DNA from: Arcuatula senhousia
Lineage: Eukaryota > Mollusca > Bivalvia > Mytilida > Mytilidae
Direction of reading: 5' to 3'
Length of the DNA: 64,000 bases
NCBI GenBank assembly: GCA_963971305.1
Contig: OZ020307.1
Span: 6,647,501 to 6,711,500, forward strand
Within the stretch, counting starts at the first letter, position 1, and every line of letters begins with the position of its first letter. A program made the translations under genes and the position numbers. This document shows, one piece after another, positions 1-11,480 of the stretch. The notes below the pieces were generated by a model. The model was not told where the DNA came from. It saw nothing but the letters and a program-made list of their open reading frames with translations, and searched no databases.

Positions 1-214
1 GCAATGGCGGACTGATAAATTCAAAGTATCTGTTCGAAAGCTTTGGATTTGAGTACTTTTGGCTTTCGACCTTCTTATGTTCACGTGATTCAAGTGAGAG
101 TATGCACATACAGCATAAGCAAATAAATCGGGTATTCATATAACCACCTTGGTATGTTATTATTTAAAGCCACAGGGCCGATAAATCACTGCTGGCTGAG
201 TAAAGGTTCCCGAG

Positions 215-642
215 GGTAACATATTTGTCACATGCAGCATAATGTAGAAGTAGATCGACAAGACCGAAGCAATATATCACACGAAGCTCAATCATGAATG
301 CCATGGTAGACTTACAAAATCAAAGCATCTTTGTCAAATGCATTCATCCCAATGTTATGGTGGACTGACAAAGTCAAAGCATATTAGTCACATGCGGCCC
401 GATGTTATTGTGGACGGACAAAACCAAAGCATATTTGTCGCATGCAGCCCGATGTTATGGTGGTCTGACAACACCAAAGCATATTTGTCACATGCAGCCT
501 AATGTTATGGTGGACTGACAAAACCAAAGCATATTTGTCGATGCAGCCCGATGTTACGGTGGACAGACAAACCCAAAACATATTTGTCACATGCGGCCCG
601 ATGTTATGGTGGACTGACAACACCAAAGCAAATTTGTCACAT
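215..642. repeat. 50-bp minisatellite array, left part
   Basis: Degenerate head-to-tail copies of a 50-bp unit (core ATGGTGGACTGACAAAACC ... CATATTTGTCACATGC). The phase continues on the far side of the retrotransposon at 4917, so the two arrays were probably one before the insertion. The apparent open frames across it are by-products of the repeat. Bases 1-214 hold only weaker copies and AT-rich sequence; I see no gene there. Confidence 0.85.
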
Positions 643-3600
643 AATTATATTAAAAAGAAGAGAGCAAGTAGTATTAAAATAAATTCAAAATGTTTGAAGT
701 GTAAAATGAGGTTGTTAAAATACATTTGTAACAACATTGAACAAAACAAATATTATTATTACTTTTTTTCATACAAAATCTTGAAATATTGGATAACAGG
801 ACAGAGTTATCTATCTTTGCATGCTCACAAAGTCATCTTTAGTAAAAAATCTCTTTTGAAAAAAAATGTAATCATAAAATTTATAGTTAAGATATGTTTT
901 TGTTTTTGTAGAATTACATAGTTCTTATTCAGGTTCTTTTACTGTATTAGAGGGAAAATAAGGGGGGATTGTAAACTTGTGAGTTCAATGTTGATAAAAT
1001 TCTTGGCATTTTATATACATGTTTATAGTTTATAATTATTCTATCTAAGGGTTGATTGTATTATTTTTGTTTAATGCATTTGATATGGCTTATAACAAGA
1101 AATCATTACATCTTGCTTGTTGGAATATCAATGGATATAAGATCAAGGGATTTAACAAGTACAGTGATCCAGGATTTATTAATTTAATTAGGGATAAAGA
1201 TATTATATGTCTTCAAGAAACCCATTGTCCATTTCAGGAATCCCTTTCTCTACCAAATTTTCATCCCTTTCACTTAACTCGACCTAAAAATAAAAAGACA
1301 AATAAGACATATGGAGGCATTTCTATTTTTGTTAAATTAGAGATAAAACTAGGAGTAAAGTTTTTAGAACATAAAAATAACGATTATATTTGGATTAAAC
1401 TTTGTAAGCAATTTTTTGGTATGCCATCAGATATTTATTTATGTTACTTATATAACCCACCAGAAAATTCTTCATACACAAATTCTTTAGATACTGATAT
1501 ATTTGACTTAATTGAAAAAGATATTGCTAATTACTCAGAGAAAGGAAGCATAATACTTATGGGGGATTTAAATTCAAGGACCGGTGAGGATTCTGATTTT
1601 ATTGCATATGATGATGGTAATAATATACCACTTTTTGAAGATTATGTAATAGATCATAACATTGTAAACAGAATAAGTCAGGATTCTACTGTACTGCCAA
1701 GGGGGAGATTATTTAATGAAATTTGTACACAATCAGGGCTTCGAATTCTAAATGGAAGATGTACAGGCGATTTGACCGGAAAATTAACATGTCATAATTA
1801 TCGAGGAAGCAGTGTTGTAGATTATTGTAGTACCTCTGAGTCTCTTTTAAGTAAAGTTATATTTTTCTCTGTACACAACTTCTTACCAGATCTTTCTGAC
1901 CATAGTCAGATATCAGTTATGCTACAAGTAAATTGTACTATTAGCAAACAAACTGAACAAAATAATCCATTACCAAAACGCTATATATGGAGCGAAAATT
2001 CTACATGTAAATTCCAAGAAGCCTTATCCTCACCTGAGTTTCAAAATAAGATTAAAAAGTTAAATTTGACAGACTATGAACATAATGTAGAAAATATAGT
2101 AAGTGACTTAAATGCGATTCTCTGTGGTGCTGCCAACATAGCCCTTCGCACAGCTAGAAATAAACCTAAAAACAGTAAATCTTATAAAAAACCTAAATGG
2201 TGTGATTTACCGCTTACAATGCTCAAACAAAATTTAGACCAAAAGAATAAACTTTTCCAAAAGTATCCTAAAGACCCTCATGTAAGAGGGGCTTTATTCA
2301 GTACTCTAAAAACTTACAGGAAAGTTAGAAAAGCTAAAATAAAAAAACATCAAAGAGAAACAATAAGTCAGCTTGATACATTGCTAGAAGATAACCCCAA
2401 AAAATATTGGTCTCTTTTAGATGATTTAGCCAATAATTGTAATAAAACTTCTGATACAGGTATAACAACCAAAACATGGTTTGATTACTTCAAAGATCTA
2501 AATGGAAAAAATGAAATTAATACTGAACTTTTAAATGATTTACATGCTCTAGAAAATCAGAAAATTTATTCAGAATTAGATAATAAAATTTCAATTTCAG
2601 AAATAAGTGAAACAATAAAAACTTTAAAGAATAATAAAGCTAGCAGCTTTGACTGCATATTAAATGAAATGTTAAAATACAGTCAAAGTTATGTAATAAC
2701 AGGTTTACAAAAACTCTTTAATTCTATCCTTTCATCTGGAAACTTTCCAAAATCTTGGGCAAAAGGGATTATAGTCCCTATACACAAAAATGGACCAAAA
2801 GATGATCCATCTAACTACAGAGGACTCACAATTGGTAGTAATATATGTAAATTGTTTACTAAAATACTTAATACTAGACTTGAAAATTTTTATATAAAAA
2901 GAAATCTTATCTCACCTGAACAAATTGGATTTTGTAAAGGTAAGCGTACCAGCGATCACATATTTGTACTGAAAACTCTGATAGACAAGTATACACAACA
3001 GGGATAAAAAAAACTATATACCTGTTTTGTCGATTTCAAAAAGGCCTTTGACACTGTTCGACATGAAGAACTTCTTTATAAACTAAGAGTAAACGGTGTC
3101 AGTGATCTATTTTATAATGTAATAAAAAACATGTACAGTAGGATTGAACTAAGTGTCAAAGCTAATGCTAATAACCTGACAGATAGCTTTGCTTCACATG
3201 TAGGAGTAAGGCAGGGTGATAATTTGAGTCCCAATCTATTTAAGTTATTTATTAACGACCTTCCAGATATTTTCACTGATAACTGTACCCCAGTTACTCT
3301 TAATTCAAGTAAAATCAGCTGTCTCATGTATGCTGACGATGTAGTTTTATTATCTGAAACTAAAGAAGGGTTGCAGACTAGTTTACTGCATTTACAAAAT
3401 TATTGTTCAAAATGGGGTCTACAAGTCAATATTAAAAAAACTAAATCTTTGATTTTCAATAGCACAGGAAAACTGGACAAAACTGTATTTACATATTGTA
3501 ACACCGTCATTGAAAATGTAAGAAGTTATACTTACCTTGGTATAACCTTCGGTATAAGGGGAAATTTTACAGAGGCCAAAAGTACGTTATGCCAGAAAGG

Positions 3601-4916
3601 TCTCAAAGCATATTTCAAGATGAAAAAATGTTTTGAACACCATAAACCAAAAATCAAAACCATTCTACACGTATTTGATCACACTGTTAAACCTGTTTTA
3701 ATGTATGGAAGTGAAGTTTGGGGAACATTTGATGCAGATAAACTTAAAAAACATAAAGACACATATTTTAATAAATTATGTATGGATTTTACAGCCGAAA
3801 AAGTACATATTAAATTATGTAAATACTTACTAGAAGTTAGACAACGGGCTACTAATTTAGCAGTGGTTGGAGAATTAGGCAGATTTCCACTTTTATTAGA
3901 ATCCTTTTTAAATATGATAAAATACTGGGTACAGTTGTCAAAATTTAATGAGAATGAAAGCCTTGTAGCAGAAGCTTTTAGTTTATCTAAAAAGTTACAT
4001 GAGAATAAGAAAAAATGTTGGTATAAATGTGTAGACGAAATTTTCAATTTCTTTGGCATAGATAGAAAAGTAGCAATAAATCTTAAAGTTAGTTTAAAAA
4101 AATATGTATATAAACATATACATCTTAAATATAAAAATTTATGGAGAGAAAATATATTTAACGACAATAAAAATCCAGAAAGGCGAAACAAACTGAGAAC
4201 ATATAGGATTTTCAAGAATAACTTTACATTTGAAAATTATTTAAACTGGGGGAATTATGAAAAGAGGCGTACGATTATAAATTTTAGAATTAGCTCGCAC
4301 CAATTAGAAATAGAGCGTGGACGATATAAAGATATAGCAGCATCTCAGAGAATCTGCAAACTTTGCAATCTAAATGAAATAGAAGATGAGCAACATTTTC
4401 TATTAACATGTCCTAAATTAGACACTATTAGACAGAATATATTAGATCAGATAGAAAACCGGTTTCAAAACATTAAATCTCTTGATACGGGTGCCAAATT
4501 CTTATGGCTTCTTTCTGCAGAAGACGAATTTGTACTTGATCAACTTTATTTGCTAATAAGCAAAATGAATACTTTAAGACAAGAAATTCTCTGTGGCGGT
4601 ACAGATAGTAATTCTTGAGACTTTATTATATTTGAAGATTTTTCAATAGCAAAAACTATAAAAAAATATATATATATATATATATCATAATAAATAATAA
4701 CAATAATATTTTTTTTGAAGTCCTGTATCCTGTGCTTGTTAGATAAATAAACATAATTTTGTCTGTTTTAGTTCATATTTTCATGTATTTGTCATTTTAT
4801 TAATCATTTCAATCAATGTAATCAATGTATGAAATTAATGTTAATTATTCTGCCTTAACGGGCGTCTTTGATTGACAATAAAATATTTTGTTTGTTTGTT
4901 TGTTTGTTTGTTTGAA
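643..4916 (+). mobile_element. Non-LTR (LINE) retrotransposon, near full length
   Basis: A ~4.27-kb element containing a ~440-base 5' leader, one long endonuclease/reverse-transcriptase frame and a ~300-base 3' UTR ending in AATAAAATATT followed by (TTTG)n. Minisatellite sequence borders it on both sides: the unit stops after 'gtcacat' at 642 and resumes at 'gcccgatg' at 4917. No target-site duplication is visible and about two bases of the unit appear lost. The APE-type endonuclease and tail repeat place it among LINEs. I cannot assign the clade by eye. Confidence 0.9.
1085..4618 (+). pseudogene. LINE ORF2-like endonuclease + reverse transcriptase, one in-frame stop
   Basis: I start at ATG 1085 (MAYNKKSLHL); a longer frame opens at 1052 without an ATG. 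Domains in order: APE-type endonuclease, residues ~8-280 (WNING, LQETH, MGDLNSRTG near 158, SDH near 270); reverse transcriptase, ~510-860 (SNYRGLTI, CFVDFKKAFD, VGVRQGDNLSP, LMYADDVV near 748); and a C-terminal CCHC knuckle at ~1088-1108 (CKLC...HFLLTC). A TAA at 3005-3007 interrupts the frame between RT motifs. The sequence on both sides is in the same frame with no indel, so the full length would be 1177 codons. The protein would nick target DNA and prime reverse transcription. As it stands it yields a product cut within the RT unless the stop is read through, so I call it a recently disabled copy. Confidence 0.88.
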
Positions 4917-5350
4917 GCCCGATGTAATGGTGGTATGACAAAACCAAAGCATATTTGTCACATGCGGCCTAATGTAATGGTGGTATGACAAAACCAAAGC
5001 ATATTTGTCACATGCGGCCTAATGTAATGGTGGTCTGACAAAACCAAAGCATATTTGTCACATGCGGGCTAATGTTATAATGGTCTGACAACACCAAAGC
5101 ATGTTTGTCACATGCAGCCCGATGTTATTGTGGACTGACAAAACCAAAGCATATTTGTCACATGCAGCCCGATGTTATTGTGGACTGACAAAACCAAAGC
5201 ATATTTGTCACATGCAGCCTAATGTTATGGTGGTCTGACAAAACCAAATCATATTTGTCACATTTGGCCCGATGTTATGGTGGACTGACATTGTCGCATG
5301 CAGCCCGATGTTATGTTGGACCGACAAAACCAAAGCATATTTGTCACATG
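4917..5350. repeat. 50-bp minisatellite array, right part
   Basis: Unit starts fall at 4917, 4967, 5017, 5067, 5117, 5167, 5217 and 5267, exactly 50 bases apart. The next unit is 36 bases long through a 14-base deletion. About 8.5 copies are present. Scattered degenerate copies continue to ~5610, where the end of the next element begins. Short open frames within it are not genes. Confidence 0.9.
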
Positions 5351-5823
5351 CCTTTGTTTCCCACCCCACCCCCATATTTCATTTATCATCATTCTTTCAT
5401 CATTTTATGTTGATTTATCATCCTTTTCATGTTCATCGCCTGTAAATAACCTATATAGCGTTGCACGGGCGTAAAACACCTACTCACTCACTCACTCATG
5501 GTGGGCTGACTCACACTAATGCAGTCGGAAAAAAAGCATAATTATATTTGTTACATGCATGCCTAATGTCATGGTAGCCTTACAAAGTAAAACAATTATA
5601 GCCATATGCACAAATAAAAAACTTCGCCGAGCGCAGCATGATACGACCGCAACATGTTGAACCCTGTACGTTTTAGGCCCAATATGGATAATCAATTGCT
5701 CTGGACACATGGAGCCCATGGTGGACTGACAAAGGTTTTTGACACATGCAGCTTTTGGTGGACTTTCCACTCATATTTAAAAGGAATTATCTTTTTCCAA
5801 AGGAGATCAAAATAAGACCACAA

Positions 5824-7304
5824 ACTAGAGGCTCCCAGGAGCCTAAATCGCTCACCTGATCTCTTATGCCAAAGTTTGAATAAATTTCACAAACTTTCAA
5901 GTATACAAAGTTGCAAAACAATCCTTTCAGTGGTTTCAGAGAAGATTTTTGGAAATCAGTTTAAATTAATAGAAAAAAACAGTTAAAGAGAATTAACTAC
6001 CGTAAGGATCTTTTGATGCTGAACAAGAAAATTTGCTTCCGATTTTCTTTATCTCTTATACTTTTTGAGTTATAAGCCAAAAACAATGGTCTGACCCCCC
6101 TGTTCTATTATTAGCAACCGCCGCCATGTTGGTTGGTCGACATGTATATAATTCACAAACTTGGTAGAGGACATCCTAAAGATCAAGTATACTAAGTATC
6201 AATGCAATCCCTTCAGTGGTTTTAGAGAAGAAGATTTTTGAAAATCAGTGTAAATCAATGGAAAAAAAACAGTTAAAGGGGAATAACTCTTAAACGGCTG
6301 ATCTGACAATTTAGACCCTGAAATCATTTTTGTAGATCTCAATGAGCTAAACAATTCTGCAATGCTAACTTTTCCTCTAGCTCTAACGGTTTTCAAGATA
6401 TGGTCCAAAAACTGCAAAAATGGTCAATTTTGATGATAAAAGGGCAATAACTCCTATAAGGAGTCGTTTCACAACTTCGACTCAATGGAGAGATTCGTAG
6501 AGCTTTTGATGCTGAACAAGGAAGGTTACTTCGGATTTTCTCCATCTCTTATACTTTTTGAGTTATAGGCCAAAAACAATGGTCTGACCCCCCTGTTCTA
6601 TTTTTAGCAACGGCGGCCATGTTGGTTGGTGGACATGTATATAATTCACAAACTTGGTAGAGGACATCCTAAAGATCATGTATACCAAGTATCAATGCAA
6701 TCCCTTCAGTGGTTTTAGAGAAGAAGATTTTTGAAAATCAGTGTAAATCAATGGAAAAAAACAGTTAAAGGGGAATAACTCTTAAACGGCTGATCTGACA
6801 ATTTAGACCCTGAAATCATTTTTGTAGATCTCAATGAGCTAAACAATTCTGCAATACTAACTTTTCCTCTAGCTCTAACGGTTTTCAAGATATGGTCCAA
6901 AAACTGCAAAAATGGTCAATTTTGATGATAAAAGGGCAATAACTCCTATAAGGAGTCGTTTCACAACTTCGACTCAATGGAGAGATTCGTAGAGCTTTTG
7001 ATGCTGAACAAGGAAGGTTGCTTCGGATTTTCTCCATCTCTTATACTTTTTGAGTTATAGGCCAAAAACAATGGTCTGACCCCCCTGTTCTATTTTTAGC
7101 AACGGCGGCCATGTTGGTTGGTCGACATGTATATAATTCACAAACTTGGTAGAGGACATCCTAAAGATCATGTATACCAAGTATCAATGCAATCCCTTCA
7201 GTGGTTTCAGAGAAGAAGATCTTTGAAGAAAAGTTAACGGACGGACGGACGACGGACGCTTAACGATGACAATAGCTCACCTGACCCTTCGGGTCAGGTG
7301 AGCT
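5824..7304 (+). mobile_element. Hairpin-capped repeat element, family F1 copy A (490-bp units)
   Basis: Begins with the palindrome AGGCTCCCAGGAGCCT and CGCTCACCTG. It continues with about three tandem units (the marker ACTTTTTGAGTTATA recurs at 6060, 6553 and 7045, a 492-493-base period), then a GGACGGACGACGG microsatellite at ~7238. It ends in a perfect 14-bp hairpin (7274-7304, arms AGCTCACCTGACCC and GGGTCAGGTGAGCT, loop TTC). The small repeated open frame on the minus strand shifts between units and is not a gene. Confidence 0.85.
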
Positions 7305-7417
7305 AATAAAAAAGTCTCGATTTGGCTCCTAATTATATTATAGGGGGAAAAGGGGGTTGAAAAAATTTATTCTCAATTTTATATCTGCTATTTGACAAGA
7401 ACAAACATGCAAAAAAA

Positions 7418-8829
7418 CTAGAGGCTCCCAGGAGCCTGAATCGCTCACCTGATCTCTTATGCCAAAGTTTGAATTAATTTCACAAACTTTCAAGAATATA
7501 AAGTTGCAAAACACTGTTGTTTCAGTGGTTTCATAGAAGATTTTTGGAAATCAGTTTAAATTAGTAGAAAAAAAAACAGTTAAAGTGCAATAACTCCTAT
7601 AAGGACCATAGCAATGGCAGCCATGTTGGTTGGTAGACATGTATATAATTCACAATCTTGGTATAGGACATCCTAAAGATCAAGTGTACCAAGTTTCAAA
7701 GCAATCCCTTCAGTGGTTTCAGAGAAGAAGATTTTTGAAAATCAGTTAAAATTAATGGAAAAAAAACAGATAAAGGGGAATAACTCTTAAATGGCTGATC
7801 AGACAATTTTGACCCTGAAATAGATTTGGTTGATCTGAATGAGCTTAACAATTCTGCAATGCTAACTTTTCCTCTATCTCTAACGGTTTTCAAGATATTG
7901 TCCAAAAACTGCAAAAATGGTCAATTTTGACGACTAAAGGGCAATAACTCCTATAAGGAGACGTTTCACAATTTTGACTCAATGGAGAGATTTGTAGATC
8001 ATTTAATGCTGAACATGTGTGGTTGCTTCAGATTTTCTCAATCTCATATACTTTTCGAGTTATTAGTCAAAAACAATGGTCTGACCCCCCCCCCCCCGAT
8101 CTATTTTTAGCAACGGTGGCTATGTTGGTTGGTCGACGTGTATATAATTCACAAACTTGGTGGAGGACATCCTAAAGATCAAGTATACCAAGTATCAATG
8201 CAATCCCTTCAGTAGTTTCAGAGAAGAAGATTTTTGAAAATCAGTGTAAATTAATGGAAAAAAACAGTTAAAGGGGAAAAACTCTTAAACGGTTGATCAT
8301 ACAATTTTGACCCTGAAATCATTTTCGTAGATCTCGATGAGCTTAACAATTCTGCAATGCTAACTTTTCCTCTAGCTCTAACGGTTTTCAAGATATAGTC
8401 CAAAAATTGAAAAAATGGTCAATTTTGACGATTAAAGGGCAATAACTCCTATAAGGAGCTGTTTCACAACTTCGACTCAGTGGAGAGATTTGTAGAGCTT
8501 TTGATGCTGAACAAGGAAGGTTGCTACGGATTTCATCTATCTCTTATACTTTTCGAGTTATAAGCCAAAAACAATGGTCTGACATCCCTGTTCTATTTTT
8601 AGCATCGGCGGCCATGTTGGTTTGTCGACATATATATAATTCACAAACTTGGTAGAGGACATCCTAAAAATCAAGTTTACCAAGTTTCAATGCAATCCCT
8701 TCAGAGGTTTCAGAGAAGAAGATCTTTGAAGAAAAGTTAACGGACGGACAGACGGACGACGGACGGACGACGGACGACAGACGCTTAACGATGACAATAG
8801 CTCACATGACCCTTCGGGTCAGGTGAGCT
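7418..8829 (+). mobile_element. Hairpin-capped repeat element, family F1 copy B (490-bp units)
   Basis: Same layout as copy A: left palindrome at 7421, tandem units of the ~490-bp type, an ACGGACGGAC microsatellite near 8740-8780, and a terminal hairpin at 8799-8829. One stem mismatch is present (CACATG opposite CAGGTG). A poly-C run at ~8087 and scattered substitutions make it more diverged than A and C. It lies inside the 5620-11137 element. Confidence 0.85.
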
Positions 8830-8963
8830 AAAAATTCAAAATCGGATCACTAGTAAAAAAGTTTCAATTTTGGTCCCTTTTGGCCCCAAATTATGTAATA
8901 GGGGAAAAAATGGGGGTCGCAAAAATCAATTCTCAATTTTGTATCCGCTATTTGACAAGAACA

Positions 8964-10456
8964 ACTAGAGGCTCCCAGGAGCCTGAATCGCTCACCTGAT
9001 CTCTTCTGCCAAAGTTTGAATAAATTTCACAAACTTCAAGCATACAAAGTTGCAAAACAATCCTTTCAGTGGTTTCAAAGAAGATTTTTGGAAATCAGTT
9101 TAAATTAATAGAAAAAAACAGTTAAAGGGCAATAACTCCTGTAAGGACCTTTTGATGCTGAACAAGGACAGTTGCTTCGGATTTTCTCTATCTCTTATAC
9201 TTTTTGAGTTATAAGCCATAAACAATGGTCTGACCCCCCCTGTTCTATTTTTAGCAATGGCAGCCATGTTGGTTGGTCGACATGTATATAATTCACAAAC
9301 TTGGTAGATGACATCCTAAATATCATGTATACCAAGTATCAATGCAATCCCTTCAGTGGTTTTAGAGAAGAAGATTTTTGAAAATCAGTGTTAATTAATG
9401 GAAAAAAACAGTTAAAGGGAAATAACTCTTAAACAGCTGATCTGACAATTAAGACCCTGAAATCAATTTTGTAGATCTCAATGAGCTTAACAATTCTGCA
9501 ATGCTAACTTTTCCTCTAGCTCTGACGGTTTTCAAGATATAGTCCAAAAACTGCAAAAATGGTCAATTTTGATGATTAAAGGGCAATAACTCCTATAAGG
9601 AGTCGTTTCACAACTTCGACTCAATGGAGAGATTCGTAGAGCTTTTGATGCTGAACAAGGAAGGTTGCTTCGGATTTTCTCTATCTCTTATACTTTTTGA
9701 GTTATAAGCCAAAAACAATGGTCTGACCCCCCTGTTCTATTTTTAGCAACGGCGGCCATGTTGGTTGGTCGACATGTATATAATTCACAAACTTGGTAGA
9801 GGACATCCTAAATATCATGTATACCAAGTATCAATGCAATCCCTTCAGTGGTTTTAGAGAAGAAGATTTTTGAAAATCAGTGTAAATTAATGGAAAAAAC
9901 AGTTAAAGGGGAATAACTCTTAAACGGCTGATCTGACAATTAAGACCCTGAAATCATTTTTGTAGATCTCAATGAGCTTAACAATTCTGCAATGCTAACT
10001 TTTCCTCTAGCTCAAATGGTTTTCAAGATATAGTCCAAAAACTGCAAAAATTGTCAATTTTGATGATTAAAGGGCAATAACTCCTATAAGGAGTCGTTTC
10101 ACAACTTCGACTCAATGGAGAGATTCGTAGAGCTTTTGATGCTGAACAAGGAAAGTTGCTTCGGATTTTCTCTATCTCTTATACTTTTTGAGTTATAAGC
10201 CAAAAACAATGGTCTGACCCCCCTGTTCTATTTTTAGCAACGGCGGCCATGTTGGTTGGTCGACATGTATATAATTCACAAACTTGGTAGAGGACATCCT
10301 AAAGATCATGTATACCAAGTATCAATGCAATCCCTTCAGTGGTTTCAGAGAAGAAGATCTTTGAAGAAAAGTTAACGGACGGACGGACGACGGACGACGG
10401 ACGACGGACGCTTAACGATGACAATAGCTCACATGACCCTTCGGGTCAGGTGAGCT
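8964..10456 (+). mobile_element. Hairpin-capped repeat element, family F1 copy C (490-bp units)
   Basis: Left palindrome at 8969, about three ~490-bp units, a GGACGACGGACG microsatellite at ~10377-10408, and a terminal hairpin at 10426-10456 with the same CACATG mismatch as copy B. It lies inside the 5620-11137 element, at a site ('gacaagaacaa') resembling that of copy B ('gacaagaacaaacatgcaaaaaa'). Confidence 0.85.
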
Positions 10457-11137
10457 AAAAATGCAAAACAATTTTCAAAATCGGACCACAAATAAAAAAG
10501 TTTTGATTTTGGCCCCTTTTCGGCCCTTAATTGTATATCGGAGACAAAGACAGGTACAAAAATCCATCCGGTTCATTCTTTTATTGTAAGAAACATTCTT
10601 TACAAATTTCACAGCAATAGGCCAACTAGGACCAAAGTTATGATGGAAACAAATAAAATATTTGAATTTTTTGCCACTTCTAAACGAATAAAGAGGGAAC
10701 CCCCAAAATTGATCCCATCCATCCTTTCATGGTATGAAACATTATTGTAAAATTTAACAGCATTCGGTAACCCAGAACAAAAGTTATTGAAGGAACAAAC
10801 AAAAAAGAAGCATTTTGAGCCCCTTTTTGGCCCCTAATTTCTAAACACACAAAAAAAGGAACGACCCCAAAAATCAATCCCAGTAAAGAATATCTTTGGA
10901 TAACTTGAACTAAGGTTATTGTGGGAACAAACAAAAAGTAACATTTTTGGCCTCCTTATTTCTAAACAAAAAATGGAGTGACCCCCAAAATAAATCCCAT
11001 CATCCTAACATCAGTGTCAAATTTCATAGCAATCGGATGACTAGAACTAAAGTAAGTGTGAGAACACTAAAGTTAACAGACAACGCAGACGCAGACGACG
11101 GCGACGACAGCATCATACCATTATACGGTCGTATAAA

Positions 11138-11480
11138 AACCACGGTGGACTGACCAAATTGTCTCAAGCAGTCAATGCCATGATGAAATGACAAAGCCAT
11201 ATCAAATTAATTTGTCACAAACAGCTAGTGTTGTGGTGGCCTGATCAAGCATATTTGTCATAATTTACCATGGTGGATTGATACAGCCAAAGCATATTTG
11301 TCACATCCACCATTTTTTTTGTAGACGAACAAAGCCAAAGCATAGCTCAATATGTGTACCATGCATTCCGATGTCATAGCGAACAAAACCAAAGTATATT
11401 GGCAACATGTGACCTTGTGCCATGGTGGACTGACAGAGCAAAGGCATTTTTATCGCATGCAACCAATTGAAAACACAGAA
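11138..11480. repeat. Degenerate 50-bp minisatellite copies
   Basis: Diverged versions of the same unit seen at 215-642 and 4917-5350 (GGTGGACTGACCAAATTG, CATATTTGTCACATCC and so on) abut the outer end of the large element at 5620-11137. Minisatellite therefore flanks that element on both sides. Confidence 0.65.

Larger units (their letters stand above)
5620..11137 (-). mobile_element. Large 'GCGGTCGTAT' element (family F2), carrying three nested F1 elements
   Basis: Read on the minus strand, the right end (~11137, TTTTTATACGACCG, then a CGTCGT-rich microsatellite) and the left end (5620-5660, TTGCGGTCGTATCATGC then GCGCTCGGCGAAG) match the two ends of the elements at 28404-29902 and 44470-45894. 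Between them lie degenerate ~148-bp units with the motif GGGGCCAAAAGGGGCC, at 7305-7417, 8830-8963 and 10457-11090. Three complete F1 elements interrupt these units. Relative to the other copies the 5' hairpin has lost its 18-base core between two GTC triplets. It is non-coding and non-autonomous; the source of its mobility is unknown. Confidence 0.75.

Noticed and set aside
215..5350. CRISPR-like regular array with 50-base spacing
   Set aside because: The whole unit repeats, with no unique spacers between short repeats, and the DNA is clearly eukaryotic. It is a minisatellite.
6199..7914. A repeated 72-codon minus-strand frame (MQFLD...LKTVR) seen in F1 units at 6199-6417 and 7696-7914
   Set aside because: Other units of the same array (e.g. 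near 6690-6910) have a different poly-A length that breaks the frame. The similarity follows the DNA repeat, not protein conservation.
5824..10456. F1 elements as classical Helitrons (hairpin then CTRR at the 3' end)
   Set aside because: The hairpin runs to the terminal AGCT(AA) with no spacer. A 5' TC and insertion between A and T could not be shown at these A-rich junctions. Left as a hypothesis only.
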